A program made the translations under genes and the position numbers. This document shows, in pieces, positions 12,897-24,129 of a stretch of 64,000 bases of DNA (position 1 is its first letter; each line of letters starts with the position of its first letter). Below the pieces are notes generated by a model. That model had not been told where the DNA came from, did not search any database, and worked only from the letters and a program-made list of their open reading frames with translations. This DNA comes from Epiperipatus broadwayi (lineage: Eukaryota; Onychophora; Udeonychophora; Euonychophora; Peripatidae), in contig JAQFVV010000186.1 of NCBI GenBank assembly GCA_028023455.1, forward strand, positions 370,001 to 434,000, read 5' to 3'.

Positions 12897-13526
12897 CTAT
12901 CTTTTAAATATGTCCGGCCGTTCCTTCTTTCTTTCTACTAACTCACTAATATAAATTATACTCCATATTCTCACATCTCTCTTTCGATTAAAATTTATTT
13001 TATCTCTTTCTCTTTCCGTTCTATTTTCAACCTTGTACATTAGAAAACCTTTAAGCTTCACAGACCTCCGTATTTTTCTTAACTGTGAATATTTTTTTCT
13101 ATTCTTTCTCTTAGTTTTAAATCTCCATTTAAAATGAACACGAACTTTTACTTTAACCTTTTTAAATTTTTGTAAAAACTTTTCAATGCTATCTTCTACT
13201 TTGCACCTATATCTCTCTTCTATTTCTTGGTCTACGTTTGTTTCTACCTTATCGGTCGCAATGCTATCTGATTCTAATTCAATTTCTATCTCTTTGATTA
13301 CCTCAACTTCCTTTTCATCTTCCAGACTTTCTTTAACTAAATCTACCTTTATAATCTCTTGGTTCTTCTCTACCTTTCCTGTAATTTCACATCTTATTTC
13401 CTTCATTTCTCTAATTTCCATTCTGAGTTCATTAATTTCTCCTTTATCCTGACTAATTTCTGCCTTCAATTCTGCTTTGAGTTCTTCTTTGAGCTCTTGT
13501 TGGCTTTGCTCAAATTTCTGACACAA
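12897..13526 (-). CDS. Gag-like coiled-coil protein of the LTR element
   Basis: 209 codons, possibly starting further upstream: the frame before 13526 is met-rich and broken by a stop. The first half is heptad-rich and highly charged (EELKAELKAEISQ, INELRMEIREMKEI), predicting a coiled coil. The second half is very basic (VKVRVHFKWRFKTKRKNRKK) and could bind nucleic acid. It lies just inside the 5' LTR and primer site in the minus orientation, the position of gag. No CCHC knuckle or capsid motif is visible, so Gag is inferred from position and composition. Antisense ORFs here are its shadows. Confidence 0.5.
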   Translation of the reverse strand: MCQKFEQSQQELKEELKAELKAEISQDKGEINELRMEIREMKEIRCEITGKVEKNQEIIKVDLVKESLEDEKEVEVIKEIEIELESDSIATDKVETNVDQEIEERYRCKVEDSIEKFLQKFKKVKVKVRVHFKWRFKTKRKNRKKYSQLRKIRRSVKLKGFLMYKVENRTERERDKINFNRKRDVRIWSIIYISELVERKKERPDIFKR

Positions 13527-13992
13527 TTCTTGTTGACTTTGTTTAATTTCTCATATTATATTCATCATCATTTTCATCATCATCTGCATGTCAGATATTT
13601 TTTCTTTCTCTTTTTCCATTTTTAAACAATATTTTATTTTTTTCAAACTAGCGCTTATGTTAGACTAAATTTACTATACGACTTATTTATTTATTTCTTA
13701 CTAAAACTGAAACAAATGCTGACCACCCCTTTTGTCCATTTTTCTATCCGATCTTAACGCTTGAGCTCTGCCCATAATACCCTATTGTCTCTGATTTAAC
13801 ATAATGATTTATTTTAAATAACGTAAATATTAAAATCTCTTCATTTAAAGAAAAAAAAAGTTTTCTGTCAATTCTCTCTTTTTTTTAAAATTAAAACACT
13901 TTTACATACGTAATTTAGCTTTTGTATAAAAATTTTTCGAACAAGACACAAAGTATTTAATTACTATTGTTTCTTAGGTCCAGCCCCAAGTT

Positions 13993-14003
13993 GGGTATAG
14001 CCA
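13993..14003 (-). promoter_or_regulatory. Candidate primer-binding site
   Basis: Minus-strand TGGCTATACCC begins 7 nt inside the 5' LTR. Starting with TGG, it could pair with a tRNA 3' CCA end. The specific tRNA is not known. Confidence 0.45.
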
Positions 14004-14010
14004 TTTATAC

Positions 14011-15689
14011 TGTGTTCGAATACGCGTCCTTGAAACACCGGCCTCTTAGGCAGAGAAGAACATACTAACTAGTGTTACATTTCCAGGACATAACTTCTTC
14101 TCGACTGTTAAGTTCAACACCAAGTTCAAAGCACTTTTTTGTTTGTGTATAAACACGGGTGCCAGCTATCTATTCAAGGATGAATAAATAACGCACTTTG
14201 GACAATGGCCACTAACTCAATGCCTACGCATCCACGACTTGCTCAGCTGTTTGTAATCACTAATAGATTATACATAATTAGTGGTTAAAAGAATTGATAA
14301 AAGAATTGTAAAAGGAATTTAGAAAAGAGATTGATAAAAAGAATTGACTGACAAATAGAGTTTAATTTTAAAGACAATTTATTAACTAACATTAATTTAC
14401 TAAATTTAAACATCTTTATAATTTAATATAATACACATTTCTAAACTAGTTTAAATATTCTTGTAGATTTTAATAATAGAACACTGGTATTTATCTAATT
14501 TAACTAATAACACTGATATAATGATCACGCACATATTAACTCATATAGCATTCACAAATATAGTAATAAAGCATTAATAGCATTTGAAACTTAAACACAC
14601 ATATCAATAGTTCATTTTATGTATGATATAGACTTCATATAATTAGACTCTTGGAGGATTCGCATGAATTAATGCAATGCAATGGCTATTACAGTATAAA
14701 CGAAAATAAGCAAATGTTTTACCTAGGATTTTGAACGTAGATTTAGAACTTTGTTTTCTTCTTGTTTGTTGCTTCTTCCAGCCAGCTGGGACATTTCCTT
14801 GATGAGTTTTCTTATTTTTCACGATTATTACTATTGGAGACAATTAGATATTGACGGAGATTTCCAAGTTGTTAAGTTGACATTATTTCATGGGCAGATC
14901 TTGCTGTTTTCATCAGACATCAGGCTGTGGAAAAAACGTGCATTCCCAAAATCTTCTCAGCACTGCATTTTGTTTCTGGATACCATTAACTTAACTGACT
15001 CAATTAATTTCTGCTCTCAACTCGCTCAATTAATTTGTGAACTGAACTCAACTATTGTCTCAACTAATTTGTGAACTCTCTCACTGTCCGATAAAAAAAG
15101 TCTATTTATACCCGCGACGTGTTGTCCTTTTAATATCCTCCGGCAAATATCTGTTGTCGAAATTCCAGTGATAATCCTTTGATAAACGTGTTTTGGAAGA
15201 TTGTTTAATTAGTAATATCCATGCAAAAACGTATTGTTTTATTTTATTAATAGCCATTGCTGTGTTTTTAATGATAATCTTTTTTTATTTCGCATACATT
15301 TTTTTATTTATTTACAATCACACATATGTACGCACACTACTAGTTTTAAGATTATTTTTTCTTTAATTCGAATGAAAAGAGATTTGTATTTTTTTTTAAA
15401 CTTTAAATTATTTATATTTTACAAATACTAATAAGAAAACTCTTTACTTCTTTTTTATGAAACCTTTAGTTTAACTTTTCTAACTATGATTTCCCTCCCC
15501 TCTTTTAATTAATCAATTTTAACTTTTATTTCAAAAACTAATGACAGAAAACTATTTGATTCTTATTTTTTTCGAAAACAAACTGTAATAAACTCTTCAA
15601 CATTTGATTTTACGTTTTTCTTTTATGAAAGATTATTTTAATAATTTTTTTTAGATAAAATTATATGTGCCAATATCAATATTGGTACA
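14011..15689 (-). repeat. 5' LTR of nested LTR retrotransposon
   Basis: 1679 bp. In minus orientation it runs TGTACCAATATTG to GAACACA, the canonical TG...CA. It lies by the primer-site candidate and gag-like ORF, so it is the 5' copy. Outside both LTRs are TA microsatellites, so the target duplication cannot be read. Substitutions against the other LTR are few by eye, indicating a fairly recent insertion. A 107-codon antisense ORF occurs in both LTRs and is most likely chance. Confidence 0.85.
15102..15110 (-). promoter_or_regulatory. LTR TATA box
   Basis: TATAAATAG on the minus strand, in a locally GC-richer part of the 5' LTR. About 30 nt downstream is ACAGTGAGAG, a plausible start region. 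The same box is in the other LTR at 10310-10318. Confidence 0.5.
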
Positions 15690-16366
15690 ATATATATATA
15701 TATATGGAGTTTATATAATAAAAAACTTTTTTTTTTTAATTTTGAATCTGATGTTATTTTAATCTCATTTTTATCCAATTAAAAAAAAGAAACAGAACAA
15801 AAAATTGTTTGGGTAAAGTGTCACATAAAAAGAAAACAATCATTATAAAGATGTCATTTTGCTAAAAAAAAAAAAGATGAAGGGAAATCATCATCAATGA
15901 TCTGTCTTCATTTTGTGAAGTTTACAATTTCAAAAAGAAATGTCACACACAAAATAAAAAGATATACAAATGCAATAAAATTTTTTGCTATATGTGACCA
16001 ATAAATGAGCTGACACAATACAGAAATGCCTACTAGGTATAGAAATTGATGTGTAAGAAGCGGTGCAATTATCATGAGATTGACGCTTTGTCTTTTAAAG
16101 ATTGCATTTTTAGATAAATTCTTTTGATTATTATTTAGTAATTATAGTATTATCTAATAATTTAAATAAAATTTTGATTTATAATTAATTTTATTTAAGA
16201 AATTGCAATGAAAAAATAAATAACAATTGTTTATATTAATTAAAAGTTTAAAATCTTATTATTTTGTGATTACAAACTTTCCCGTCAGTCTAGCATGGAC
16301 TGGCAGAAAACTTCTGAGGATCTGCGCCGGTCCATGAACCAAGGGTTGAAGACCACTGATCTAGAA

Positions 16367-16966
16367 AATATAGTCAATCTATTTGTTTCAACCTACAAGA
16401 AATGAATCAGATGATATAAGAAATTTTGAAATTGGGTATCAAAATATTGAAAAATAGTGCAACTATAGTGAGTATGGGAATTCTTCTTAGTGTGAAACTT
16501 GCTCTCTATTAAGGATTAAAAGAACTGAATATAGGTGTATTTAGAATGTCTAAATCTTTGTACCTATTACCTTACAATTTTTAAATATTAAATTGATTTA
16601 TTTTTAACTGTAATTATGATTTTAATACATAAAAAATTTGACATCACTTAAAAACCCATGAATTTTTGAGTTTATGAACTCTTGCACATATATAATTCAC
16701 ACAAATTATTTTCTTTTTATGATTTGGTTCACTAATATAAATATGTGCATAATATAAGGAATTAAAAGCAAAAGCAAGATCTATGCTTTCTGGAAAGATA
16801 GAATATTTATATACTTTTAATAATAATAAGCCTCCCATTTTATTTTGCTTTTAAAAAAAAATCAAAAATATTTTATATTCCAAAAATAATAATTTATTTT
16901 ATTTTTGTACATATCTTTGGGCAAGAGAGAAAGACATTACTAATCTGGGTTTATCCCTCCATTTAC
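16367..16966. other. No gene seen
   Basis: AT-rich spacer between the hAT duplication and the next foldback. Confidence 0.5.
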
Positions 16967-16979
16967 AAGGATTGATATA

Positions 16980-17215
16980 ATTACATATAAGGCTTTAACC
17001 TTAATACTATGCACCTTGAGTGCTTAATTTTTATCATAAGAGGGACCTCTACAAATCTTAGCACAAGATGATGATTTATAAAGATAAGCGTGGCCATCTT
17101 ATCTTCAACCTACTTTCTAATTAAGCATCTCAAGACACATAGTATTAAGGTTAAAACCTTATATGTAATTAAGTGCTGACCATATGCTTAATAAGAATTA
17201 ATGTTTACAACTTTA
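16980..17215. repeat. Foldback insertion with 13-bp duplication
   Basis: Arms of about 50 bp (16980-17028 and 17122-17170) share TTACATATAAGG, TTAACCTTAATACTATG and TGCTTAA in inverse order. The perfect 13-bp direct repeat AAGGATTGATATA at 16967-16979 and 17216-17228 flanks the whole 236-bp insertion, which extends about 45 bp past the right arm. No hammerhead core found. Confidence 0.65.
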
Positions 17216-17778
17216 AAGGATTGATATAGTTTTTTTTATGCTTTTATTTAACTTTATTATTTTGGTTATCTGCAAATCTTGTAGTTTAATTTATAATTGT
17301 TTCCCAATTTCTGATCTAGTTAAAAATTTGCTAACACATATATTACCAATAATAATACACCTGGGTCTCATTTTATGCGGTAGGTTCCTCAAAATGCGTA
17401 CAAAAGAAATCGTACAAAAATAGACTTAACTTACCTTGAAAAATGGGGGGATACGTACTGTAATTTTCCAAAAATCACATAAAGGCAAACCAACAATGTA
17501 AAATTACTTTAAAATTCGCATAAAAAAAAAATAAGAAAATAAAATATGACTAATAAAAATTTCAAATTTGAAAAAAATTGATACAAGACAAACTTTTTTT
17601 ACTTTTTTTATTAACTACAGTATTTAATTTTATTCAAAACAATATATTTTTATAGATGAAATACACAGGCTTATATATACCTGTGTCTATATATGTAATA
17701 GACAGGGTATGACCCACCACTCTTCACACTATCTCATAACACTGATACACCTGAACACACATATGTCGAAAAGATAAA

Positions 17779-17838
17779 TAATCACCAATATACGTATTTC
17801 ATGCTAAACCAGCAACCATCAGTTGGTCCAGATTACCA
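17779..17838 (-). ncRNA. Hammerhead motif, FB1 copy B left arm (mutated)
   Basis: Minus strand: core CTGATGG (A9 to G), stem II TGCT/AGCA, GAAA, stem III ATAC/GTAT with no loop, stem I ACCAA/TTGGT then TAATC/GATTA. Probably inactive because of the core change. Confidence 0.6.
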
Positions 17839-18138
17839 TCTCTACACATATATGCTACAAGTGCTCAGATATATATTAAGATAGCAAATCCTCCTACTTT
17901 AATGGACAGGCTTCAATGCACTCCACACTCCAACTCTTCAACCGTCCATCCAATTGAAAATCTGACGATGGAACGTTCAAAGGCCTCCCTTAGGCCGAGA
18001 TTGTTGTCACACTCATGTTGACCTAAAGGTCAATCTGACCCCTCATGTACAGGACATAATCCATTAAATACATATACAAGGGATAGACAGACATCTGTAA
18101 TATATCTGAGCACTTGTAGCATATATGTGTAGAGATGG

Positions 18139-18195
18139 TAATCTGGACCAACTTATGATTGCTGGTTTAGCATGAAATACGTATATTGGTGATTA
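18139..18195 (+). ncRNA. Hammerhead motif, FB1 copy B right arm (mutated)
   Basis: CTTATGA at 18152-18158 (G5 to T), stem II TGCT/AGCA with loop GGTTT, GAAA at 18174-18177, stem III ATAC/GTAT, predicted cleavage after A18185, stem I ACCAA/TTGGT plus TAATC/GATTA. Every helix is intact, but the core change should stop cleavage. Confidence 0.6.
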
Positions 18196-19129
18196 TTTAT
18201 CTTTTCGACATATGTGTGTTCAGGTGTATCAGTGTTATGAGATAGTGTGAAGAGTGGTGGGTCATGTGAAAGTATGTGCTCATACCCTGTCTATTAAATA
18301 TATTTTTATGCGTAATTTACATTTTTTTCATACACGTATGATATTTTTATCATTATCTCTATTTGAGACATCAGATTCGTTATGATGTGATGTGATGTGA
18401 GGTACTGTAGCTTCTCCTTAAATGAAGTCAAGATGAAATACAATTAAAATGTTTTCCAATCACTGTTGATCCTTCCCATTTCGATACGCAATCTGAAATT
18501 GAAATTTTTGTTTCCAAAGAAATTCATTTTCTTGGGTGTTTTTTTTCTCTCTGTTAGAGTAAACTAAAAGTTTAAAATAAAAATGAGAACTTAGACTTAC
18601 GGTAATAAAAAGACACCGATTCACCATTGTTGGGCAAAATTTAATTAAAACTAACAATTAAAAATTAAATTCTTATTTTTGTCTTTAATTTTTAATTTTC
18701 AATTCCGTTTAAAAATCAAATTTCATCGTTTTACATCATCTTAATTTCAGATCACGTAACTTTTAAATTGTTAATTACAATTAAAAATCAGATTTTAATT
18801 GTCAAATTTTTTAAAATCAGATTTTAATTGTCAAATTTAATTGTGCCCACCGCTGTTACTCACCTTTTAAAAATAAACTTGCGGACACTAAATGATTAAT
18901 TGACTACGTACTCTTTTTATAAAAGCAAAAATAGAATGTGATTTAAAATGCAAAAACAACAACATACATAATATTTTTCATCTATAACGTTTGAACAGAT
19001 TTACATTATAGTCTTGTAAAATTTAATGTGTGTATATAAAATGGGGAAATTTTGATTTTAAGTGAATTATGAACTTCTTTATTGCATAAAATCTATTACA
19101 GTATTATTATAAAGTGCTGAAAATATTGA

Positions 19130-19193
19130 AATTATTAGACGGAAGTCGAATAGCTCATTATCGGAATTCGACTTCTGATCTAATAATTTTTAT
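19130..19193. repeat. Short inverted repeat
   Basis: AAATTATTAGA and GAAGTCGAAT recur inverted as AATTCGACTTC and CTAATAATTT around a 13-bp loop. No further annotation possible. Confidence 0.5.
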
Positions 19194-19359
19194 CATATAA
19201 AAGAAAACCGCATACAAAGATATTAAGAAGAAACATGAATCGCATAACTTCAAAATTGCATTAAATAAATCCACATAAAATGAGACCCGGGTGTATATAC
19301 TTTAGCATTTGCAAACAATTTAATAATAATAATAATAAAAGGGAGAAATTCAAATGTTT

Positions 19360-19544
19360 GATATTTTGGAATCATAAATAGTTTCATAAATGTTTATTGC
19401 TGCAAATGAGATAAGATCTTTGTCAATTGTATAAAAGATTTTTTATATTATTAAAAAAAATTACAATTGACAAAGATCTTGCCTTACTAGCAGCAATAAA
19501 AGCTTATGAATCTATCTATGATTCCAAAATATCAAACTCTTTTT
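19360..19544. repeat. Foldback insertion with 12-bp duplication
   Basis: Arms of about 75 bp share GATATTTTGGAATCAT, TTATTGCTGC and AAGATCTTTGTCAATTGT, inverted around an A/T-rich hinge. ATTCAAATGTTT occurs directly at 19348-19359 and 19545-19556 as a 12-bp duplication. No ORF. Confidence 0.6.
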
Positions 19545-20077
19545 ATTCAAATGTTTAATTCTATATTAGATGCAATGTGATGCACTATGGCTTCTCCTTT
19601 ATTGGAGTCGGGAGTCTCTCAGTCACTATCCCCAGAGAAACCTGCTAGACACCCTATCTTCCCTTTCCATTCCCCACCCTATTTTACCTATATTCTTTTT
19701 CCTGCTCTATTTTTTGTACACTCTATGACCTTTATATCTAGATCCTTCCTACCTTTTTACAAACGCAGCATAAAAACCCAAACCCCACTTTCTATATCCA
19801 ACTTTGTTTATATTTATTCCCCCACAACTTCATTATTTGTATCCTTTCTGCTTGTAAGCATTTACATTCAATTAATGGCTGACCAATATTTTTCATGCCT
19901 TCATTACATAACTTGCAAACTAAATCACCCACACCTGTTCATTTATGTGTATATTCACTTGTTGCTAAAAGTCCTGTTACAGCATTAAACAATAAACTAT
20001 GTTCCAAGTTATTATCATAAATTAACTTGCATTCAATATTCTGCTTACTTCTATATATATATTTTAATTTTTTTTAT

Positions 20078-20325
20078 TCACCATACTAGTTCTCCATCTC
20101 TCCAATTCCCTATTTTTATTAATACATCTATTCTTTTATCCCATTCCTTGCCACTATAATACTCAACAATTCTAACACAATCATTCCACCTTTTATATAA
20201 GTATACTGACATAAAGTCTTTATCCAATCTTCTGCATACCATACTACCTTTCCCACCCATCTTGTTGCCTGCTCTTTACTCATAACCCAATTAAATACTA
20301 TTTTGACTAGTCTGTTATTGTCCAA
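20078..20325 (-). pseudogene. LINE C-terminal tail
   Basis: Two overlapping frames encode NNRLVKIVFNW, then WVGKVVWYAEDWIKT, WNDCVRIVEYYSGKEWDKRI and RDGELVW. This Trp-rich stretch looks like the end of a LINE RT protein split by a frameshift. Confidence 0.55.
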
Positions 20326-20767
20326 CCATAAATTGTAATCCAGTGATCATTTTCATTTTACTTTTTGCATCTCATATAAAAACTTGACCATCCCATTTCT
20401 CTTTGAATTGCCTCCTTTGCCATCCACACATCTGCATCTAATACATGTCTTCCTACTTATCTTTGTACTTTTTCTAAGTAATCGAACACCTCTTCACTAA
20501 CACATAATGCATAGCCACCATAAGTTAATCCTGCTACTACTACTCCCTTTTCATATTTATTATATGAAAACACTTAATTTCTTTAGCAGTTCCTTTCTTT
20601 TCTTCATTTCATTTATCAATTTTTTCACCCATTCATCAAAGCTATTTCTCTGATTATTAAGACGATTCTCAAATAGTTATACCTATTCACCACAATTAAC
20701 TTTATATTCCCCAATGAAAATTCTTTTTCTTTTCTTTTTTCCAGCATTTATCATCATTATTTTGATT

Positions 20768-21661
20768 TTACTTCACTAAATTTAGTCCCACTCTCTTTAC
20801 TCTCTCTCTTGTGCATGTTTTGAGCATAACTTCCATACCTTCCTCAGTTTCTGTGCACAAGAACATATCAACAAATAAAAGACCTGATAATATATACACT
20901 TTCTTGCTATCTATTAATGGTATCTCTACTTCTCTCCCTAGTCTTTCTATTGCTCTGTCAATTTTTCTCAAATATAATAAAATAAGTGACATAGTGCATC
21001 TTTGCCTTAGTCCAACTCCACTTCAACTCTAACTGATTCTATATTTCTTAATTGATAGGTATAGTAATTATTTTCATACAATCTCTTAATAAGATCCACT
21101 AAAGCTCCATTCTTTTCCAAATTTATTAATCTTACCCATAATCTATTTTTATTTACTTTAGCATATAGCTTTTCTATATCTAAAAAAACCATATATAACT
21201 AATGGAATAGTTGTGTGACTACAAACTGATTGAAACCCATCTTGCATTTCTCCCTCTATATTATTTTCTTCCATCCATTTTGCCATCTTTCAAGCTACAA
21301 TATATGCAAAAATTTTATATAATAGTCATGTTACCACTATCTGTCTTTAATAGCTTATCTTTCTATTATCCTTAGCCTTTCCTTTAAATAGTAGCCTTAC
21401 TTTTGTATTATTCCAGTTATCTGAAAATTCTCTCTTCTGTGCCATCTTATTAAAACATGATAATAAATTTAATTTTGTCTTATTTTCTAAATTCATCACT
21501 AACTCTGATGCCCATCCATCTAAACCTCTTGCCTTCCCACTTTTCAATTTCTTCTCTGCCTCATTCAGTTCATTTTCTGTAAGCCTGAAATTTCCATTAC
21601 TATATGCTTTTATTTTTGTTATCAGTCTGCCCTTCACATCTAATTTCTTTTCTATTTCCAT
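20768..21661 (-). pseudogene. LINE reverse transcriptase, broken
   Basis: The minus strand shows GKARGLDGWASELV (RT motif 1 area) and NWNNTKVRLLFKGK, then motif A as FLDIEKLYAKVNKNRLW. Motif C is degenerate: LLFVDMFL replaces the expected F-A-D-D, so a catalytic Asp is lost. TETEEGMEVMLKTC follows as in related LINEs. At least three frame breaks. Adjacent plus-strand ORFs are antisense shadows. Confidence 0.7.
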
Positions 21662-22744
21662 TATATACTTATTTAAGATTGTCTCTAATTCTTCTCTATA
21701 GCTATACTTTTTTTCCTCAACATCTAATAATACTATTTCTCTCCCCCTACATTTATTCTTTTAATATATTTCCAAAATGTTTTACTTCCATCTCTTCCAC
21801 TTTTATTAATATTCTCCAATAATTTACTATTTAATATCATTCTCTCTCTATAATTATCTATTTTAGACAATCTCTTTTTTAAATATATTTTTCCCATTTA
21901 ATATTAACATCTTTGTTTTTAATAGCATATTTATATTCCTCGCATGCTTTTTTACTCTCTTTTACATTTTTACTAATTCTCATTTTTCTATTACTTTTAT
22001 TATTCTGAATATTCTCACTAAAACTCTACTTGCCATTTTTCTACTTTATCACACTAGTCCTTATATTCATCCTCAACAAACTCTTCCATGATTTCTTCTA
22101 CTTTTATTTTATAATCTTCTAACTTATTCTTATCATTCATTTTCCATCATCTTTCACTCTCCTTTCTATTTTTATTATTATTATTTTCCATCACATTACT
22201 AACCATCACTATTACATATTTTCTCTTCATTATCAAACACTTTAATTTTCCACACTTTATTCATTACCTCTTTCTCTACTAATACAGAATTTGTTGTGTA
22301 TTGTTTCTTATAAATATTTGATAATTTTTAATGCTAAAATTCAGTTTCTGCCAAAATTTTTTCAAAAGCTGTCAGTTATTATTATCCAAGTTATCACTTT
22401 CTTCAATATGTTCATTCATACTCTCTACAGCCATTATTTTCTTCCTCCTTTTTTAAACTCTGTGTATTCTTAACTAGTCATTTATATATGCTACTGTTCT
22501 CCATTATAGTTTGACTATCTCCAGTGGCCATATACATTATAGCCATCATCCATTCTCTTCCTAATCTGATCTTAGATCACAAATGTTCTTGACACTTAAC
22601 AGTATTTATATATTTTTTGACATAACTCCTATACTACCACCCCATTTTTTTTTAATTATACCCTGCGATACCAATTCTTCCAATATAGGTTTGTCTTTTT
22701 TTTTTTCTTAGATGTGTTTTCACTACTACTAATACATCAAGATC

Positions 22745-22825
22745 TTCATTTTTGACTGCTTTGTTTAATTTCGGCTACTTTTCTGGTTGCCTATCACCTT
22801 TCATGTTCAAATATCCAATTTTAAC
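22745..22825 (-). pseudogene. LINE endonuclease N-terminus remnant
   Basis: Minus-strand GYLNMKG followed by EDLDVLVVVKTHL matches the start of an APE-type LINE endonuclease (catalytic Asn block, then the E-T-H-L block, with E mutated to K). The remaining endonuclease down to about 21700 is too eroded to follow. Confidence 0.55.
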
Positions 22826-22969
22826 AATTTCTTCTTTTCCTACTACTCTTATAAATTCTTTTGACTTCTTCTTCTCTATTACATTCATAATTAGCTTGTT
22901 TATTATTAATTTTACAGAGCCTCTCCACATCTACATTTATATCTAAATCAGTTATCCTTTGTTTATTTT

Positions 22970-23536
22970 TTACATGACTTCCATTCTTCTTTTTTTGATA
23001 ATAATGCGATTTAAAACTCTACCCCCCTTTATAAGTTTCTTGAACAAATATTTTTTATGAATAAAACCCCATAATGCTTCACTTTCTTGTTTTGCCAAGT
23101 GAAATCCATGTTTACTATATAACTCCCTCTTACTATTAAAAAAATCCCACACATCCACAAATATATCATTATTTCTCTCACATAATTTTTTCACTTTTTC
23201 ATTCATAGAACATACCCTATCTAATAATATATACCTATTGTTGAATCTTGGTAGTAATCCAACTATTCCTACACTTCCTTTAATCTTATTCAAATTATTA
23301 ATCAATTCTTTGTACTCATCCATTACTCTCTTCGATGGCTCTGACAAATTATTTGTCCCTACCACAACATAAACTTCTCTACTCCCTTGTTTCTTTATCT
23401 TATCTGCAATATTCCTAATTGTAGTTTCAGAGAAACATACTCTTAAATATCTATTTCTATTTTCCCTTGCAATTACATCTGATGTGATATGGTGTAATGC
23501 ACTGTGGCTATATGGAATTAGAAATTTCTCAGCCAC
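22970..23536 (-). CDS. SGNH/GDSL-esterase-like ORF of a LINE
   Basis: 188 codons without a stop. VYVVVGTNNL is the G-T-N(D/N) block of SGNH hydrolases as found in LINE ORF1 proteins. IVGLLPRFN follows as the next strand, RVCSMNEKVKKLC as the helix, and SKHGFHLAKQE provides the catalytic-type His. The nucleophile Ser block is not clear at the N-terminus, so the start is probably lost. It lies upstream of the LINE endonuclease and RT on the same strand and is retroelement coding, not a host esterase. The tail is basic. Confidence 0.6.
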   Translation of the reverse strand: MAEKFLIPYSHSALHHITSDVIARENRNRYLRVCFSETTIRNIADKIKKQGSREVYVVVGTNNLSEPSKRVMDEYKELINNLNKIKGSVGIVGLLPRFNNRYILLDRVCSMNEKVKKLCERNNDIFVDVWDFFNSKRELYSKHGFHLAKQESEALWGFIHKKYLFKKLIKGGRVLNRIIIKKRRMEVM

Positions 23537-23545
23537 TATGCCTAG

Positions 23546-24129
23546 CTAATGGTATTAAATTGTATCAAAACCATTTCTTTCATAATTTTTAAAACTGGTA
23601 TACAATTACAAAGTAGGAAATAAAAAATATGGGGGGGGGGGACTAAAGAAATGTATTTATTCACAGAAATATACTCACAAAGTAAAAAATGTATTAAGAA
23701 ATAAGGAAATTTTCTTCAGCTTTTATAAATAAAACTGTGGGACCATAATGTTTAGATGTCCTATTCCCAAAGAATCATTTAAATAAATGTGAAACTTATG
23801 ACTACTTTGAAATTAGCAGTGGTACAAAAAATTGAATGTAATTTTTGACAATCTGATTTCTAAACACGGGTGCCTCTTTTATACTGAAGAAAAATTATTT
23901 TACTTTCTAGTAAGATTTTTTAAAATATTTTTTATTTTATTGCTGACAAATGTTGTGAAATCTGGAATTATGTAATAAATGTGTGTGGGATTTTGATAAG
24001 ATTTAATCCTAATAATAAAGCTTAATGCTTAGTTGGTAAATGTTTTAAAAAAATATATATAAAGATTGAATATCAAATCTGGATGAACATAGAGTTTTTT
24101 TTCATTTGTCAAACAAACTTAAAATTATT
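23546..24129. other. No gene seen
   Basis: AT-rich; contains a run of G at 23631-23640. No gene or repeat recognised. Confidence 0.5.

Larger units (their letters stand above)
8746..16358. mobile_element. Non-autonomous hAT transposon hosting an LTR element
   Basis: The ends are 15-bp inverted repeats (left AGTGGTCTTCAACC after one base, right GGTTGAAGACCACTG), the typical hAT terminus. The 8-bp direct repeat ATCTAGAA at 8738-8745 and 16359-16366 is perfect and is the hAT target-duplication length. Removing the nested LTR retrotransposon (9179-15689) leaves about 1.1 kb with no transposase, so this copy depended on a transposase made elsewhere. A TGGACTGGCAG motif lies near both ends as subterminal sequence. 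Confidence 0.85.
17654..18296 (+). mobile_element. FB1 foldback element, copy B
   Basis: Arms of about 190 bp (17698-17884 and 18099-18293) flank a unique centre. The perfect 13-bp direct repeat AATATATTTTTAT at 17641-17653 and 18297-18309 is the target duplication. About 44 bp lie outside the left arm. Both arms carry a hammerhead with one core mutation each. The centre (about 17900-18000) matches, inverted, the centre of copy A, so it is part of the element. Confidence 0.75.
17356..19295. mobile_element. Candidate DNA transposon defined by 25-bp TIRs
   Basis: 17356-17380 and 19271-19295 are inverted copies with two mismatches (core GGGTCTCATTTTATG). Subterminal ATGCG/CGCAT words occur inside both ends. 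No clear target duplication and no transposase; FB1 copy B occupies the middle. Superfamily not assigned. Confidence 0.45.
20060..23545 (-). mobile_element. Decayed LINE with SGNH-esterase ORF
   Basis: Minus-strand order: esterase-like ORF (22970-23536), endonuclease start (about 22745-22825), RT pieces (20768-21661) and C-terminus (20078-20325). Frames are broken many times. A segment of about 60-70 bp at the 5' end (23476-23545) recurs in the same orientation at 19566-19640, beyond the 3' end. SGNH esterases are known in ORF1 of CR1-type LINEs; exact clade unassigned. Confidence 0.7.

Noticed and set aside
19587-19988. 133-codon hydrophobic plus-strand ORF
   Set aside because: Lies opposite the 3' region of the minus-strand esterase LINE and reflects its AT bias; the composition is not that of a designed membrane protein.
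22970-23536. Host GDSL lipase/esterase gene
   Set aside because: Short, no signal peptide or nucleophile Ser block, and directly upstream of a LINE endonuclease and RT on the same strand.
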